Of a DNA stretch of 64,000 bases, positions 53,110-61,554 are shown piece by piece. The notes beneath the pieces are model-generated. The model did no database searches. It saw only the letters and a program-made list of their open reading frames with translations, and was not told the origin of the DNA. The DNA is from Treponema sp. (GTDB lineage: Bacteria > Spirochaetota > Spirochaetia > Treponematales > Treponemataceae). The DNA is taken from the NCBI GenBank assembly GCA_017963165.1, contig JAGCTZ010000141.1, positions 1-64,000 of the forward strand, in the 5' to 3' direction. The stretch's first letter is position 1; every line of letters starts with the position of its first letter. The translations under genes and the position numbers were made by a program.

Positions 53110-53538
53110 TTATTTCAAGAGGAGCATTTCCTTCATAGTTCTCCAGCCGAGCATTGCGCATTTTACGCGGGCCGGCATATGCGATATATCCTGAAGGGCA
53201 GCTGCTTCGTCCAGCCGTTCAAGATCTTCTTCTGTTACCTTATCTTTAATCATTCGGTCAAAAATATCTGCAAGGGCAAGAGCTTCGTCTTTTGTTTTGC
53301 CAATTACAAGGTCTGCCATCATGTCTACAGAAGCCTGACTGATTGCACAACCGCTTCCTGTAAAGCTTGCATCTGTGATTATGTTGTTTTCGTCAAGCTT
53401 CATCTGAAGGGTAATCTGGTCGCCGCAGCTTGGGTTTACGCCTTCAAGACAAAAGGTTGGTGCGTCCATTGCAGTTTTGTGAGTTGGGTTTATGTTGTGT
53501 TCGTTTAATATTTCGCGATATAACTCTTTGGTGTCCAT
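53110..53538 (-). CDS. sufU: SufU iron-sulfur scaffold or sulfur-transfer protein
   Basis: A 142-residue protein of the SUF system. The three zinc/cluster Cys are in NPSCGDQI, GSGCAISQASVDMMADL and RVKCAMLGW, with the conserved Asp after the second. It lies after sufS on the same strand, the order seen where SufU receives sulfur from SufS. AGGAGG precedes ATG. A 67-bp repeat separates it from sufS. Confidence 0.93.
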   Translation of the reverse strand: MDTKELYREILNEHNINPTHKTAMDAPTFCLEGVNPSCGDQITLQMKLDENNIITDASFTGSGCAISQASVDMMADLVIGKTKDEALALADIFDRMIKDKVTEEDLERLDEAAALQDISHMPARVKCAMLGWRTMKEMLLLK

Positions 53539-53575
53539 TTATGCCTCCTTTGTCGCTCGATAAATCTCGCTCTGT

Positions 53576-53642
53576 GCCGTTCTATTGATAATCCTAAAAC
53601 GACCCTTTCGGCTCGGTTTTTAACGGATTTTCGATTTTAGGC
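53576..53642. repeat. 67-bp hairpin repeat, copy 2
   Basis: It matches 5637-5703 with about four differences (for example C-T at the eleventh base), and the same length. The central AAAACGACCC/GGCTCGGTTTT hairpin is kept. It stands between sufS and sufU and could attenuate sufU or give its mRNA a 5' hairpin. The outer stem is weaker here because of changes near the 3' end. Confidence 0.8.
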
Positions 53643-53659
53643 ATCTTTGTGTCCATAAA

Positions 53660-54904
53660 TTAATCCTTATACCCTGCCCATTCTCTCAGGTGGCTCAATT
53701 TTTCCAAAAACTTGTCTGCTTCTTCTTCGATGTTGTAAAAATACATACTTGCGCGGGCTGTAGCTGTCTGGTCCAGATATTGTCCAAGCGGCTGTGCGCA
53801 GTGATGTCCTGCACGAATTGCAATGTGTTCTTCGCTAAGCAGTGTTGCAACATCATGTGGGTGAACACCATCAACTGTAAAGGTAACAATTCCGCAGCGT
53901 TTGTTGCCGTCTTTTGGACCTATTATATTTACATGAGGAATATTATTCATTCCTTCTATAATACGGCAGGCAAGCTCTGCATCATGCTTTTCGATATTTT
54001 CGAGCCCAATTGAGTTGATGTAGCGGATTGCTGCTGCCATACCAACCGCATCGCCAGCACTTACAGTTCCTGCTTCAAACTTGTGAGGAATTTCTGCCCA
54101 GGTTGCTTTTTCGCGTGTAACGTATTCAATCATTTCGCCGCCACGCAGGAACGGTTCCATTTTGTCGAGCAGCTCGTATTTACCATAGAGTGCACCAATT
54201 CCCATAGGACCGCAAAGTTTATGTCCACTCATTGCAAAAAAGTCTGCATCAATATCCTGAACATCAACCTTCATATGTGGAGCAGATTGTGCGCCGTCTA
54301 CAATAAAGATTGCACCGACCGCATGTGCTGCCTGCCCGATTTTTTTTACAGGATTTGTTACGCCAAGAACGTTTGAAACATGTACTACAGAAACAATCTT
54401 TGTTCGTGGTGTGATTTTTGCCGCAATCTCCTCATCGCTTATTATTCCTGTTTCCTTGTCGCATTCCATGAATACAAGCTTTGCACCGGTTTTCTGACAA
54501 ACCAGCTGCCATGGAACAATGTTTGAATGATGCTCCATGATTGTTACACAGATTTCATCACCTGCCTGAAGATTATTGAGTCCCCAGCTGTAAGCAACAA
54601 GATTAAGGCTTTCCGAAGCATTACGGGTAAATATGATTTCTTCTGATTGTTTTGCGTTTATAAATTGAGCAACAGTCTGGCGTGCATTTTCGTAAGCCAT
54701 AGTTGCACGTTCGCTCAGGGAATAAAGACCTCGCAATGGGTTTGCATTTTCTGTTGCATAAAAGTGTGTCATTGCATTAAGAACAATGAACGGGCGCTGT
54801 GCAGTTGCAGCCGTATCAAAATATATAAGTCCCTTGTTTTCGCCGGCTTGATTTTCGTCAATTGCCTTAAAAAGCGGGAAATCTTTTCTATATTTATTTT
54901 CCAT
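53660..54904 (-). CDS. sufS: Cysteine desulfurase SufS
   Basis: A 414-residue PLP enzyme that removes sulfur from cysteine for cluster assembly. Motifs: EIIFTRNASESLNLVAYSWG, VTIMEHHSNIVPW, MSGHKLCGPMGIGALYGK with the PLP Lys, and GHHCAQPLGQYL with the catalytic Cys. This is the group II type (SufS/CsdA). Its upstream neighbour on the minus strand is sufD, but a plus-strand ABC exporter gene lies between them. The ribosome site (AGGTAG) is weak. Confidence 0.95.
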   Translation of the reverse strand: MENKYRKDFPLFKAIDENQAGENKGLIYFDTAATAQRPFIVLNAMTHFYATENANPLRGLYSLSERATMAYENARQTVAQFINAKQSEEIIFTRNASESLNLVAYSWGLNNLQAGDEICVTIMEHHSNIVPWQLVCQKTGAKLVFMECDKETGIISDEEIAAKITPRTKIVSVVHVSNVLGVTNPVKKIGQAAHAVGAIFIVDGAQSAPHMKVDVQDIDADFFAMSGHKLCGPMGIGALYGKYELLDKMEPFLRGGEMIEYVTREKATWAEIPHKFEAGTVSAGDAVGMAAAIRYINSIGLENIEKHDAELACRIIEGMNNIPHVNIIGPKDGNKRCGIVTFTVDGVHPHDVATLLSEEHIAIRAGHHCAQPLGQYLDQTATARASMYFYNIEEEADKFLEKLSHLREWAGYKD

Positions 54905-54965
54905 GTGGTTTCTACCTAGTAATTTTGTGTGTAAAAGTGGTTATATTTTAGAAGATTTTTGGGAT

Positions 54966-54994
54966 TTGTGCAATTATATTCAAATTGATATAAT
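54966..54994 (+). promoter_or_regulatory. Promoter of the ABC exporter gene, leaderless spacing
   Basis: TTGTGC (54966-54971), a 17-base spacer and TATAAT (54989-54994), then six bases and ATG. No Shine-Dalgarno is present. Confidence 0.7.
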
Positions 54995-55000
54995 TTGTAT

Positions 55001-56734
55001 ATGGATTTTAATCAAAAGCCTTTAAAAATCTTTTTCTCGTATTACAAACCGCACATAGGACTTTTTATTGCCGATATGTTCTGCGCCTTTTTTATGGCGG
55101 CAATTGATGTTGCGTTTCCTATGTTTTCGCGATATGCGCTTAATACGCTCATTCCAAATTATCAGCTGCGAACCTTTTTGATTCTTGTTGCAATTCTGCT
55201 TGTCGGTTTTTGTATTCATAAAATGTGTAACTGGTTTGTTGCATACTGGGGACACGTTTTTGGTAACCGCGTAGAACAGGATATGAGACGTGATGTTTTT
55301 GATCAGCTGGAAAAGCTGCCGTTCAGTTTTTATGATACAAACCGTACCGGTAAAATTATGTCACGCGCGACAACAGACCTTTTTGAAATTACAGAGCTTG
55401 CACACCATGGTCCGGAAGATTTTTCCATTGCAATTTTAAATCTTCTTGGTGCTTTTGTGATGTTGCTTACAATAAGATGGGAGCTGGCCATTTTTGTTTT
55501 TATTGCAATGCCGGTTATGATCATTATTGTAATTGTTTCGCGTCGGAATCTTTCAAAGGCTTCTACGCTGGTAAAGGAAACTACTGCCGAAGTAAATGCA
55601 AGCTTGGAATCAAGTATTAGTGGCATTCGGGTAACAAAGGGCTTTAATAACGAAGATTTTGAACGTGCACGCTTTGATGTTTCTAACAAACAGTATAGTG
55701 CCGCCAAACAGAACCGTTTTAAGTATATGGCTTCATTTTTTTCAAATATTGAATTCTGCAATAACCTTTTGTCGCTAATGACTCTTGGTGTGGGCGGTTA
55801 TTTTATTATGAAAGGTAAGATGACACTGCCGGACTTAGTTGCAGCTAACCTTTTTGTTGCAACCTTTGTTAGTCCTATCAAACGTCTGAATGGTTTTGTT
55901 GAGCAGTTTATTACAGGTATGGCAGGCTTTAACCGATTCCTTGAAATTATGCGTACCGATACCGAGCCTGACGATGCTCCAGACGCTGTTGAAATTCTTT
56001 CTGCCCGCGGAAACATAAGCTTTAAGAATGTAAACTTTTCTTATACTCCAGATTTTCCTGTTTTGAGTGATGTGAATCTTGAGATTCATTCTGGTGAAAA
56101 GTTTGCGCTTGTAGGAGCCAGTGGTGGAGGCAAGTCTACAATCTGTAATCTGATTCCGCGCTTTTATGAAATTACAGGTGGTTCAATCAGTCTGGACGGA
56201 ATTGATATAAGGCACATAAAAAAGCAGTCGCTTCGCAGTCAGATTGGAATTGTCCAGCAGGATGTATTTTTGTTCGCAGGAACTATCCGCGAAAATATAG
56301 CCTACGGAAAACCAAACGCCACTGATGAAGAAATTCAGGCCGCTGCCCGACGTGCCGAGATTCACGATGATATTATGAAAATGCCTAATGGTTATGATTC
56401 AATTGTTGGTGAACGTGGAATTAAACTGAGCGGTGGACAAAAGCAGCGAGTTTCCATTGCAAGATGCTTTTTAAAGAACCCTCCGATTTTGATTTTAGAT
56501 GAAGCAACTTCTGCACTGGATACAACCACAGAAATCAAAATCCAGCATTCGTTTGATGAGCTTTCTAAAGGACGCACCACACTTGTAATTGCACACCGCC
56601 TTTCTACAATTAAAAACGCCGATATGATTGCCGTTGTTAATGACAAGGGAATTGTAGAGCAGGGCACTCATGCGGAATTGATGAATAAAAAAGGTGAGTA
56701 TTACAGATTACAAAGTGCACAGGTTAGCGATTAA
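55001..56734 (+). CDS. ABC exporter half-transporter (homodimeric MsbA-like type)
   Basis: A 577-residue exporter. The membrane domain occupies about 1-315 and the ATPase about 335-570, with GASGGGKST, LSGGQKQR, ILDEATSALD (catalytic Glu present) and IAHRLST, so both sites of a homodimer would be complete, unlike the pair at 5.8-9.4 kb. ATG at 55001 lies six bases after TATAAT; an in-frame TTG six bases earlier would fall before the expected mRNA start. The gene is inserted on the opposite strand between sufS and sufD and overlaps the sufD stop by 11 bases. Confidence 0.92.
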   Translation: MDFNQKPLKIFFSYYKPHIGLFIADMFCAFFMAAIDVAFPMFSRYALNTLIPNYQLRTFLILVAILLVGFCIHKMCNWFVAYWGHVFGNRVEQDMRRDVFDQLEKLPFSFYDTNRTGKIMSRATTDLFEITELAHHGPEDFSIAILNLLGAFVMLLTIRWELAIFVFIAMPVMIIIVIVSRRNLSKASTLVKETTAEVNASLESSISGIRVTKGFNNEDFERARFDVSNKQYSAAKQNRFKYMASFFSNIEFCNNLLSLMTLGVGGYFIMKGKMTLPDLVAANLFVATFVSPIKRLNGFVEQFITGMAGFNRFLEIMRTDTEPDDAPDAVEILSARGNISFKNVNFSYTPDFPVLSDVNLEIHSGEKFALVGASGGGKSTICNLIPRFYEITGGSISLDGIDIRHIKKQSLRSQIGIVQQDVFLFAGTIRENIAYGKPNATDEEIQAAARRAEIHDDIMKMPNGYDSIVGERGIKLSGGQKQRVSIARCFLKNPPILILDEATSALDTTTEIKIQHSFDELSKGRTTLVIAHRLSTIKNADMIAVVNDKGIVEQGTHAELMNKKGEYYRLQSAQVSD

Positions 56735-57842
56735 GAAAGTCTTCAATTTCTTCACGAATACCTTCATCTTCAATTGCACTTGCTGCGGCTGTAACTTTGG
56801 CGCGTGTAAGCAGCTCTTCTGCAGTTTTCTGGTCAATGCCACGGGTATTCATGTAGAATAACATTTCGTCCGAAAGCTTTCCGATTGTTGAACCATGTTC
56901 GGCTGCAATATCTTCTTCCCCACACAAGATAATTGGCGCTGCCTTTACAACTGCCTTTGGAGAAAGAAGCAGGGTAGTTTCAATTTCGTTACCGTTAGAA
57001 CCTGCGCAGCCCTTTACCATATCAATTGTTCCGCGGTAAGTTTTAGTTGCTTCATCCTTTGCAGTTCCATGAGTTTTCATATCGCAGACTGTTTTCTTTC
57101 CTTTGTGAACAACAACCTGGTTCATATCCAGGTACTGTGTGCCCTGACATACATAAGCAGTGTCAGAATAGAAGGAAGACTGATATCCGGCAAGTGTCGC
57201 GTGGAAGCCTGCGTCTATGTGCGAGCCTCCAAGTTCAATCTGGGTAAGAGTTACTTTTGCGCGTTCGCCACAAACTACAGCAGTGTCGTCAATTTGATTT
57301 ACATTGCCATCACAAAGTTGAACTTTTGAAATGTGTACGTTTGCGTCGTCTTCGGCATAGATTTTGGTAATTACGCCTGAAAGTACTGCGGTCTCTGTGG
57401 TCCCTGAGCTTGTCGAAGAGCCATCTTCATAAATAATTATAATCTTTGCAGAAGTTCCAGCTTTTGCATGAATAATATTATAAGTTGCGCTGTTTGATGC
57501 AGCATTCACTCTTATAATAAGTGGTTTTGAATCTTCAGCTTTTTTGGTAAATGTATAGATTTTTCCTTTCGAAGCATCGCAGATTAAGGAAGCGGCTTCT
57601 TTACCAACAGAAAACTCAGGCTGAGGAAGCTCTGTTTTTACAGTATTTCCTTCTGTGATTTCAACGCCATCAGGAAGCTGGGTAACTTCGCCATCATTCT
57701 GATTTATAGAAAAATCGTAGGTGACTTTGTCATTGTTTATTTTGAGCCAAGTCCATGTAAGATATGGAATTGGATTTATATCAATAGCCGCAGCTTGTGC
57801 GGTAGTTGTATTTGTTGTTTTCATACGTGAATAATCTACCAT
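56724..57842 (-). CDS. sufD: SufD, Fe-S cluster assembly scaffold subunit
   Basis: A 372-residue beta-helix protein, partner of SufB in the SufBC2D scaffold. GCAGSNGNEIETTLLLSPKA, IIACEEDIAAEHGSTIGKLS-like ILCGEEDIAAEHGS and MLFYMNTRGIDQKTAEELL match the SufB/SufD core. Residues about 141-150 (SSTSSGTTET) are encoded by an interspersed repeat copy, in a probable loop between strands. ATG 57842 has no clear Shine-Dalgarno; an in-frame ATG at 57824 is also possible. It is shorter than E. coli SufD. Confidence 0.88.
   Translation of the reverse strand: MVDYSRMKTTNTTTAQAAAIDINPIPYLTWTWLKINNDKVTYDFSINQNDGEVTQLPDGVEITEGNTVKTELPQPEFSVGKEAASLICDASKGKIYTFTKKAEDSKPLIIRVNAASNSATYNIIHAKAGTSAKIIIIYEDGSSTSSGTTETAVLSGVITKIYAEDDANVHISKVQLCDGNVNQIDDTAVVCGERAKVTLTQIELGGSHIDAGFHATLAGYQSSFYSDTAYVCQGTQYLDMNQVVVHKGKKTVCDMKTHGTAKDEATKTYRGTIDMVKGCAGSNGNEIETTLLLSPKAVVKAAPIILCGEEDIAAEHGSTIGKLSDEMLFYMNTRGIDQKTAEELLTRAKVTAAASAIEDEGIREEIEDFLNR
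57397..57420 (+). repeat. Interspersed short repeat inside sufD
   Basis: GTGGTCCCTGAGCTTGTC followed by GAAGAG. It lies in frame in the minus-strand sufD gene, where it encodes SSTSSGTT. It differs from the other copies near the 3' end (AGAG in place of AGGG), perhaps by later drift. Confidence 0.85.
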
Positions 57843-57886
57843 AAAAGTGGGGGATTTACTAGTAGATTTGCAGGCAGATAATAAGT

Positions 57887-57914
57887 TTGCGTTTTAATGT
57901 TTTGAGGGTATAAT
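57887..57914 (+). promoter_or_regulatory. Promoter of the EAL gene, leaderless spacing
   Basis: TTGCGT (57887-57892), a 16-base spacer and TATAAT (57909-57914), then six bases and ATG. There is no Shine-Dalgarno. Confidence 0.65.
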
Positions 57915-57920
57915 ATATGT

Positions 57921-59945
57921 ATGGAGAAGAACGAAAACAGGCAGTATATTATTGACAATCTTGATAAGGCTCTCGAAGAAAAATGGATTACTGTTTATTA
58001 TCAGCCTATTGTACGGGCTGTCAGCGGTCGTGTTTGTGATGAAGAAGCCCTCGCCCGCTGGATTGATCCTGTAAAAGGTTTTCTGTCTCCTGCCGAATTT
58101 ATTCCAGTTCTTGAAGAAGCAAAACTCATTTATAAAGTAGATTTGTATATTCTTGAACAGGTGCTTGCTAAAATCAAATATATGGCTTCTTCTGGTTTTT
58201 ATCCTGTTTCGCATTCACTAAATCTTTCCCGTTCTGATTTTGATGTCTGTGATATAGTAGAAGAAATTTGTTCACGCATTGATAAAGCAGGAGTTGCCCG
58301 CAATAAAATAAATATAGAAATTACCGAAAGCATTCTTAGCAATGATTTTGATTTTATGCTTGAGCAGATAGAGCGTTTTAAAAAGCTTGGTTTTTCTGTA
58401 TGGATGGATGATTTTGGAAGCGGTTATTCTTCGCTTGATGTTTTGCAGCGTATTCCTTTTGATGTGATAAAATTTGATATGGCCTTTATGCGAAATATGG
58501 ATAAGGGGAAAAACGGCAAAATCATTATTACAGAACTTATGCGTATGGCTTCGGCACTTGGAGTAGATACAGTTTGCGAAGGTGTAGAAACTTTAGAGAA
58601 GGTACAATTTCTTCAGGAAATAGGCTGTTCAAAGCTTCAGGGCTTTTATTATAGTAAGCCGGTGTCGCTGGAAGAAATTCTTGAAAAATCTAAAAATGGA
58701 CTTCAAATTGGTTATGAAAATCCTTCTGAAGCAGATTATTGCGAAACAATTGGTAGGGTCAATCTTCATGACCTTGCTGTAATTTCGCAGGGAGAAAAAA
58801 ACGGCTTTTCTAATTTCTTCAGCTCTTTACCAATGGCTATTGTAGAGCTTGATTCGCAAACAGTTCGTTTTGCAAGGGCAAATCAGTCTTACAGTCAGTT
58901 CATGGAACGCTACTTTTCAATGAAGCAGGAAATGGATGAAGTTCCTATAAAACTTGTAATGCAAGGGCCAGGCGCTGCTTTTGTGATGATTCTAAAACAG
59001 GCGGCTAAATCTGGTCGACGAATGTTCGTAGATGAAAAGCTCCCCGAAGGTTCAACTGCTCATTATTTTGTTGGTAAACTTGCAGAAAATCCTATAACAA
59101 AAAAGACTGCACTGGTAATTTCTGTTCTTTCTATTATTGATGCAGGAAAAGGCGAAACTTATGCCAATATTGCAAGAGCACTTGCTACAGATTATTATAA
59201 CCTTTTTTATGTAAATCTTGAAACAGAAGAATTTATTGAATATGTAGCAAATGTCGGGGAAGATGAACTGACTACCGAACGGCACGGTAATAACTTTTTT
59301 GAAGAAACCCGTAAGGCAGCACTAACAAATATTTACGAAGATGATATATCTGTATTCACAGAACTTTTTACAAAAGAAAATATTGTAAGGGTAATTGATG
59401 AACAGGGAACCTTTATTTTAACTTATCGGGTTTTGCGATATGGTGAACCTTACTATGTTAATATGAAAGTTATGCGCATGCAGCAGGATAAAAAGTATAT
59501 TATCATAGGTGTAAGTAATGTTGACTCCCAGATGAAGCAGAAGGAGCAGCTTGAAAAAGCCCGTCAAGATCAGATAGTTTATTCAAGGCTTATGGCACTT
59601 TCTGGTGACTACATCTGTATTTATATAATTGATGTAGAGACTAACAGATATATTGAGTATCAAGCCAACTTTGAATTTCAATCAATTGGGATACAGCCAA
59701 GTGGATTAGATTTCTTTGCCGACACCCAGTCTAATGCAGAAAAAGCCGTTTTTGCCGATGATTGTGCGCAATTTAAGTTTGAACATACAAAAGAAAATAT
59801 CTTAAGCGCTATAGAAAAAAACGGCGTTTTCAAAAGCCGCCACCGTCTTCTCATAGACGGAAACCCAGTCCCTGTTAATGTACGGTGCGTCCTGATTAAA
59901 GAAAACGGTGTGGATAAGCTTATTATGGGTATAAGGAAGATGTAA
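57921..59945 (+). CDS. EAL-domain protein, probable cyclic-di-GMP phosphodiesterase
   Basis: A 674-residue cytoplasmic protein. Residues about 15-260 form an EAL domain: YYQPIVR, DEEALARW (the EAL motif), ITESILSND, MDDFGSGYSSLDVL, KFDMAFMRNM, EGVETLEK and LQGFYYSKPV. Metal and catalytic residues (Glu, Asn in SLNLSRSD, Glu in TES, DD) appear intact, so it should cleave c-di-GMP. The rest, about 290-674, contains three PAS-like or related sensor segments, and no GGDEF is visible. It lies between sufB and sufD on the opposite strand. Confidence 0.88.
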   Translation: MEKNENRQYIIDNLDKALEEKWITVYYQPIVRAVSGRVCDEEALARWIDPVKGFLSPAEFIPVLEEAKLIYKVDLYILEQVLAKIKYMASSGFYPVSHSLNLSRSDFDVCDIVEEICSRIDKAGVARNKINIEITESILSNDFDFMLEQIERFKKLGFSVWMDDFGSGYSSLDVLQRIPFDVIKFDMAFMRNMDKGKNGKIIITELMRMASALGVDTVCEGVETLEKVQFLQEIGCSKLQGFYYSKPVSLEEILEKSKNGLQIGYENPSEADYCETIGRVNLHDLAVISQGEKNGFSNFFSSLPMAIVELDSQTVRFARANQSYSQFMERYFSMKQEMDEVPIKLVMQGPGAAFVMILKQAAKSGRRMFVDEKLPEGSTAHYFVGKLAENPITKKTALVISVLSIIDAGKGETYANIARALATDYYNLFYVNLETEEFIEYVANVGEDELTTERHGNNFFEETRKAALTNIYEDDISVFTELFTKENIVRVIDEQGTFILTYRVLRYGEPYYVNMKVMRMQQDKKYIIIGVSNVDSQMKQKEQLEKARQDQIVYSRLMALSGDYICIYIIDVETNRYIEYQANFEFQSIGIQPSGLDFFADTQSNAEKAVFADDCAQFKFEHTKENILSAIEKNGVFKSRHRLLIDGNPVPVNVRCVLIKENGVDKLIMGIRKM

Positions 59946-59987
59946 GTAGATTATTTCGTTGCCTGAGGCTCCTCGCAATCCATCTTC

Positions 59988-61400
59988 TTACATCGAACCT
60001 TTCATCTCAAGCTTAATCAAGTTATTCATCTCAACTGCGTACTCCAGTGGCAATTCCTTGCTAACCGGATTTGCAAATCCACTGACAATCATGCTGCGGG
60101 CGTCGTCTTCTGGGATACCGCGCGACATTAAGTAGAAAATGGCGTCGTTTGAAATGCGGCCGATTTTGGCTTCGTGGCCTACGTCGCATTCGTCGGTTTT
60201 GATTACCATTGCAGGAATTGTGTCGGAGCGGCTTTCGCTGTCGAGCATGAGACTTTCGCAGGAAACGCTTGTTTTACTTCCTGTGGCATTTTTATCAATA
60301 TAAACTGCGGAACGGTAAATGCTTACGCCGCCGCCTTTGGAAATTGACTTTGTAGAAATTAAACTTGTCGTTTCCGGGGCAAGGTGGACCATTTTTGCAC
60401 CGGTGTCAAGATTCTGGCCGGCACCTGCAAAGGTAATTCCTGTAAACTCTGATTTTGCGCCGCGGCCTACAAGATCACTTTCTGGATACAAATAAGAAAT
60501 GTGCGAACCAAAGGAACCGCTTACCCATTCGATTGCAGCGCCTTCTTCGACCTTGGCACGTTTGGTGTTAAGGTTGTACATATTCTTTGACCAGTTTTCT
60601 ATAGTAGAGTAGCGCAGGTGAGCACCCTTCTTAACAAAAAGTTCAACGGCTCCTGCGTGTAAGTTTGCTTCGTTATATTTTGGTGCAGAACAGCCTTCAA
60701 TAAAGTGAAGGTCTGCGCCTTCGTCAACGATAATCAGTGTGTGTTCAAACTGTCCGGCACCACGCGCATTCAAACGGAAATACGACTGCAGCGGAAAGCT
60801 CAAATGAACGCCCTTTGGAACATATACAAACGAACCTCCAGACCAGACAGCACCATGCAAGGCTGCAAACTTGTGGTCGCGCGGAGTAATCAATGTCATA
60901 AAATATTCTTTTACCATCGGACCCCATTCAGGAGACTTTAATGCATCTTCAAAACCAAGATAAATAACGCCCTGTTTGGCAACTTCTTCCTGAACGTTGT
61001 GGTAAACAAGCTCTGAATCGTACTGGGCACCAACGCCTGCAAGCGATTTTCGTTCTGCTTCCGGGATACCAAGTTTTTCAAAAGTCTCTTTAATGTCGTT
61101 TGGAACGTCTTCCCATTTGCCGCTCATCTGAGTTTTTGGGCGTACATAAGTTGCAATGTTTTCTATATGAAGTCCGTCTATTGAAGGTCCCCATTTTGGA
61201 ACGCGGAGCTGATTATATGTTTCGAGCGACTTTAGGCGGAACTCGCGCATCCACTGCGGGTCGTCTTTTTCTTCAGAGATTTTCTGTACAATTTCGGGAG
61301 TCAATCCAGATTCAAGACGGAAGGTGTTTTCTTCTGTCTCTTCGTACCTAAAGTCGTAAAATTCTCTGTTTATGTCTTGTATGTTTGTTTTTTCGTCCAT
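59988..61400 (-). CDS. sufB: SufB, Fe-S cluster assembly scaffold subunit
   Basis: A 470-residue beta-helix protein, the main cluster scaffold of SufBC2D. Family segments: GVIYLGFEDALKSPEWGPMV, FVYVPKGVHLSFPLQSYFRL, LHFIEGCSAPKYNEANLHAG, SYLYPESDLVGRGAKSEFTG, and DECDVGHEAKIGRISNDAIF. The Cys in SVSCESLML is the conserved one near the C-terminus. AAGG precedes ATG. It lies downstream of sufC, with a structured repeat in the 154-base gap. Confidence 0.95.
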   Translation of the reverse strand: MDEKTNIQDINREFYDFRYEETEENTFRLESGLTPEIVQKISEEKDDPQWMREFRLKSLETYNQLRVPKWGPSIDGLHIENIATYVRPKTQMSGKWEDVPNDIKETFEKLGIPEAERKSLAGVGAQYDSELVYHNVQEEVAKQGVIYLGFEDALKSPEWGPMVKEYFMTLITPRDHKFAALHGAVWSGGSFVYVPKGVHLSFPLQSYFRLNARGAGQFEHTLIIVDEGADLHFIEGCSAPKYNEANLHAGAVELFVKKGAHLRYSTIENWSKNMYNLNTKRAKVEEGAAIEWVSGSFGSHISYLYPESDLVGRGAKSEFTGITFAGAGQNLDTGAKMVHLAPETTSLISTKSISKGGGVSIYRSAVYIDKNATGSKTSVSCESLMLDSESRSDTIPAMVIKTDECDVGHEAKIGRISNDAIFYLMSRGIPEDDARSMIVSGFANPVSKELPLEYAVEMNNLIKLEMKGSM

Positions 61401-61420
61401 AGTCTTCGCCTTTGGCTCAG

Positions 61421-61536
61421 TAGGTTTTAGGTTATAGGTTTTAGGTTATAGGGGTTTTAGGGGTGGAACCCCTAGGAGAAGGGGTAGGACGCAACGTAGT
61501 GCGGCCGAGGGGAAGGCTTTCCCCTCCTATAACCTA
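61421..61536. repeat. Structured multi-hairpin repeat between sufC and sufB
   Basis: A direct repeat TAGGTTTTAGGTTATA (61421 and 61437) leads into an 11-bp closing stem TAGGTTATAGG/CCTATAACCTA (61442-61452 with 61526-61536). Inside are AGGGGT-GGA-ACCCCT (61459-61473), CGCA-ACGTAG-TGCG (61490-61503) and GAGGGGAA-GGCT-TTCCCCTC (61507-61526). All stems are perfect. It is transcribed within the sufCB messenger and is much richer in GC than its surroundings. Confidence 0.75.
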
Positions 61537-61554
61537 GCACCTGGCACCTGTAAC

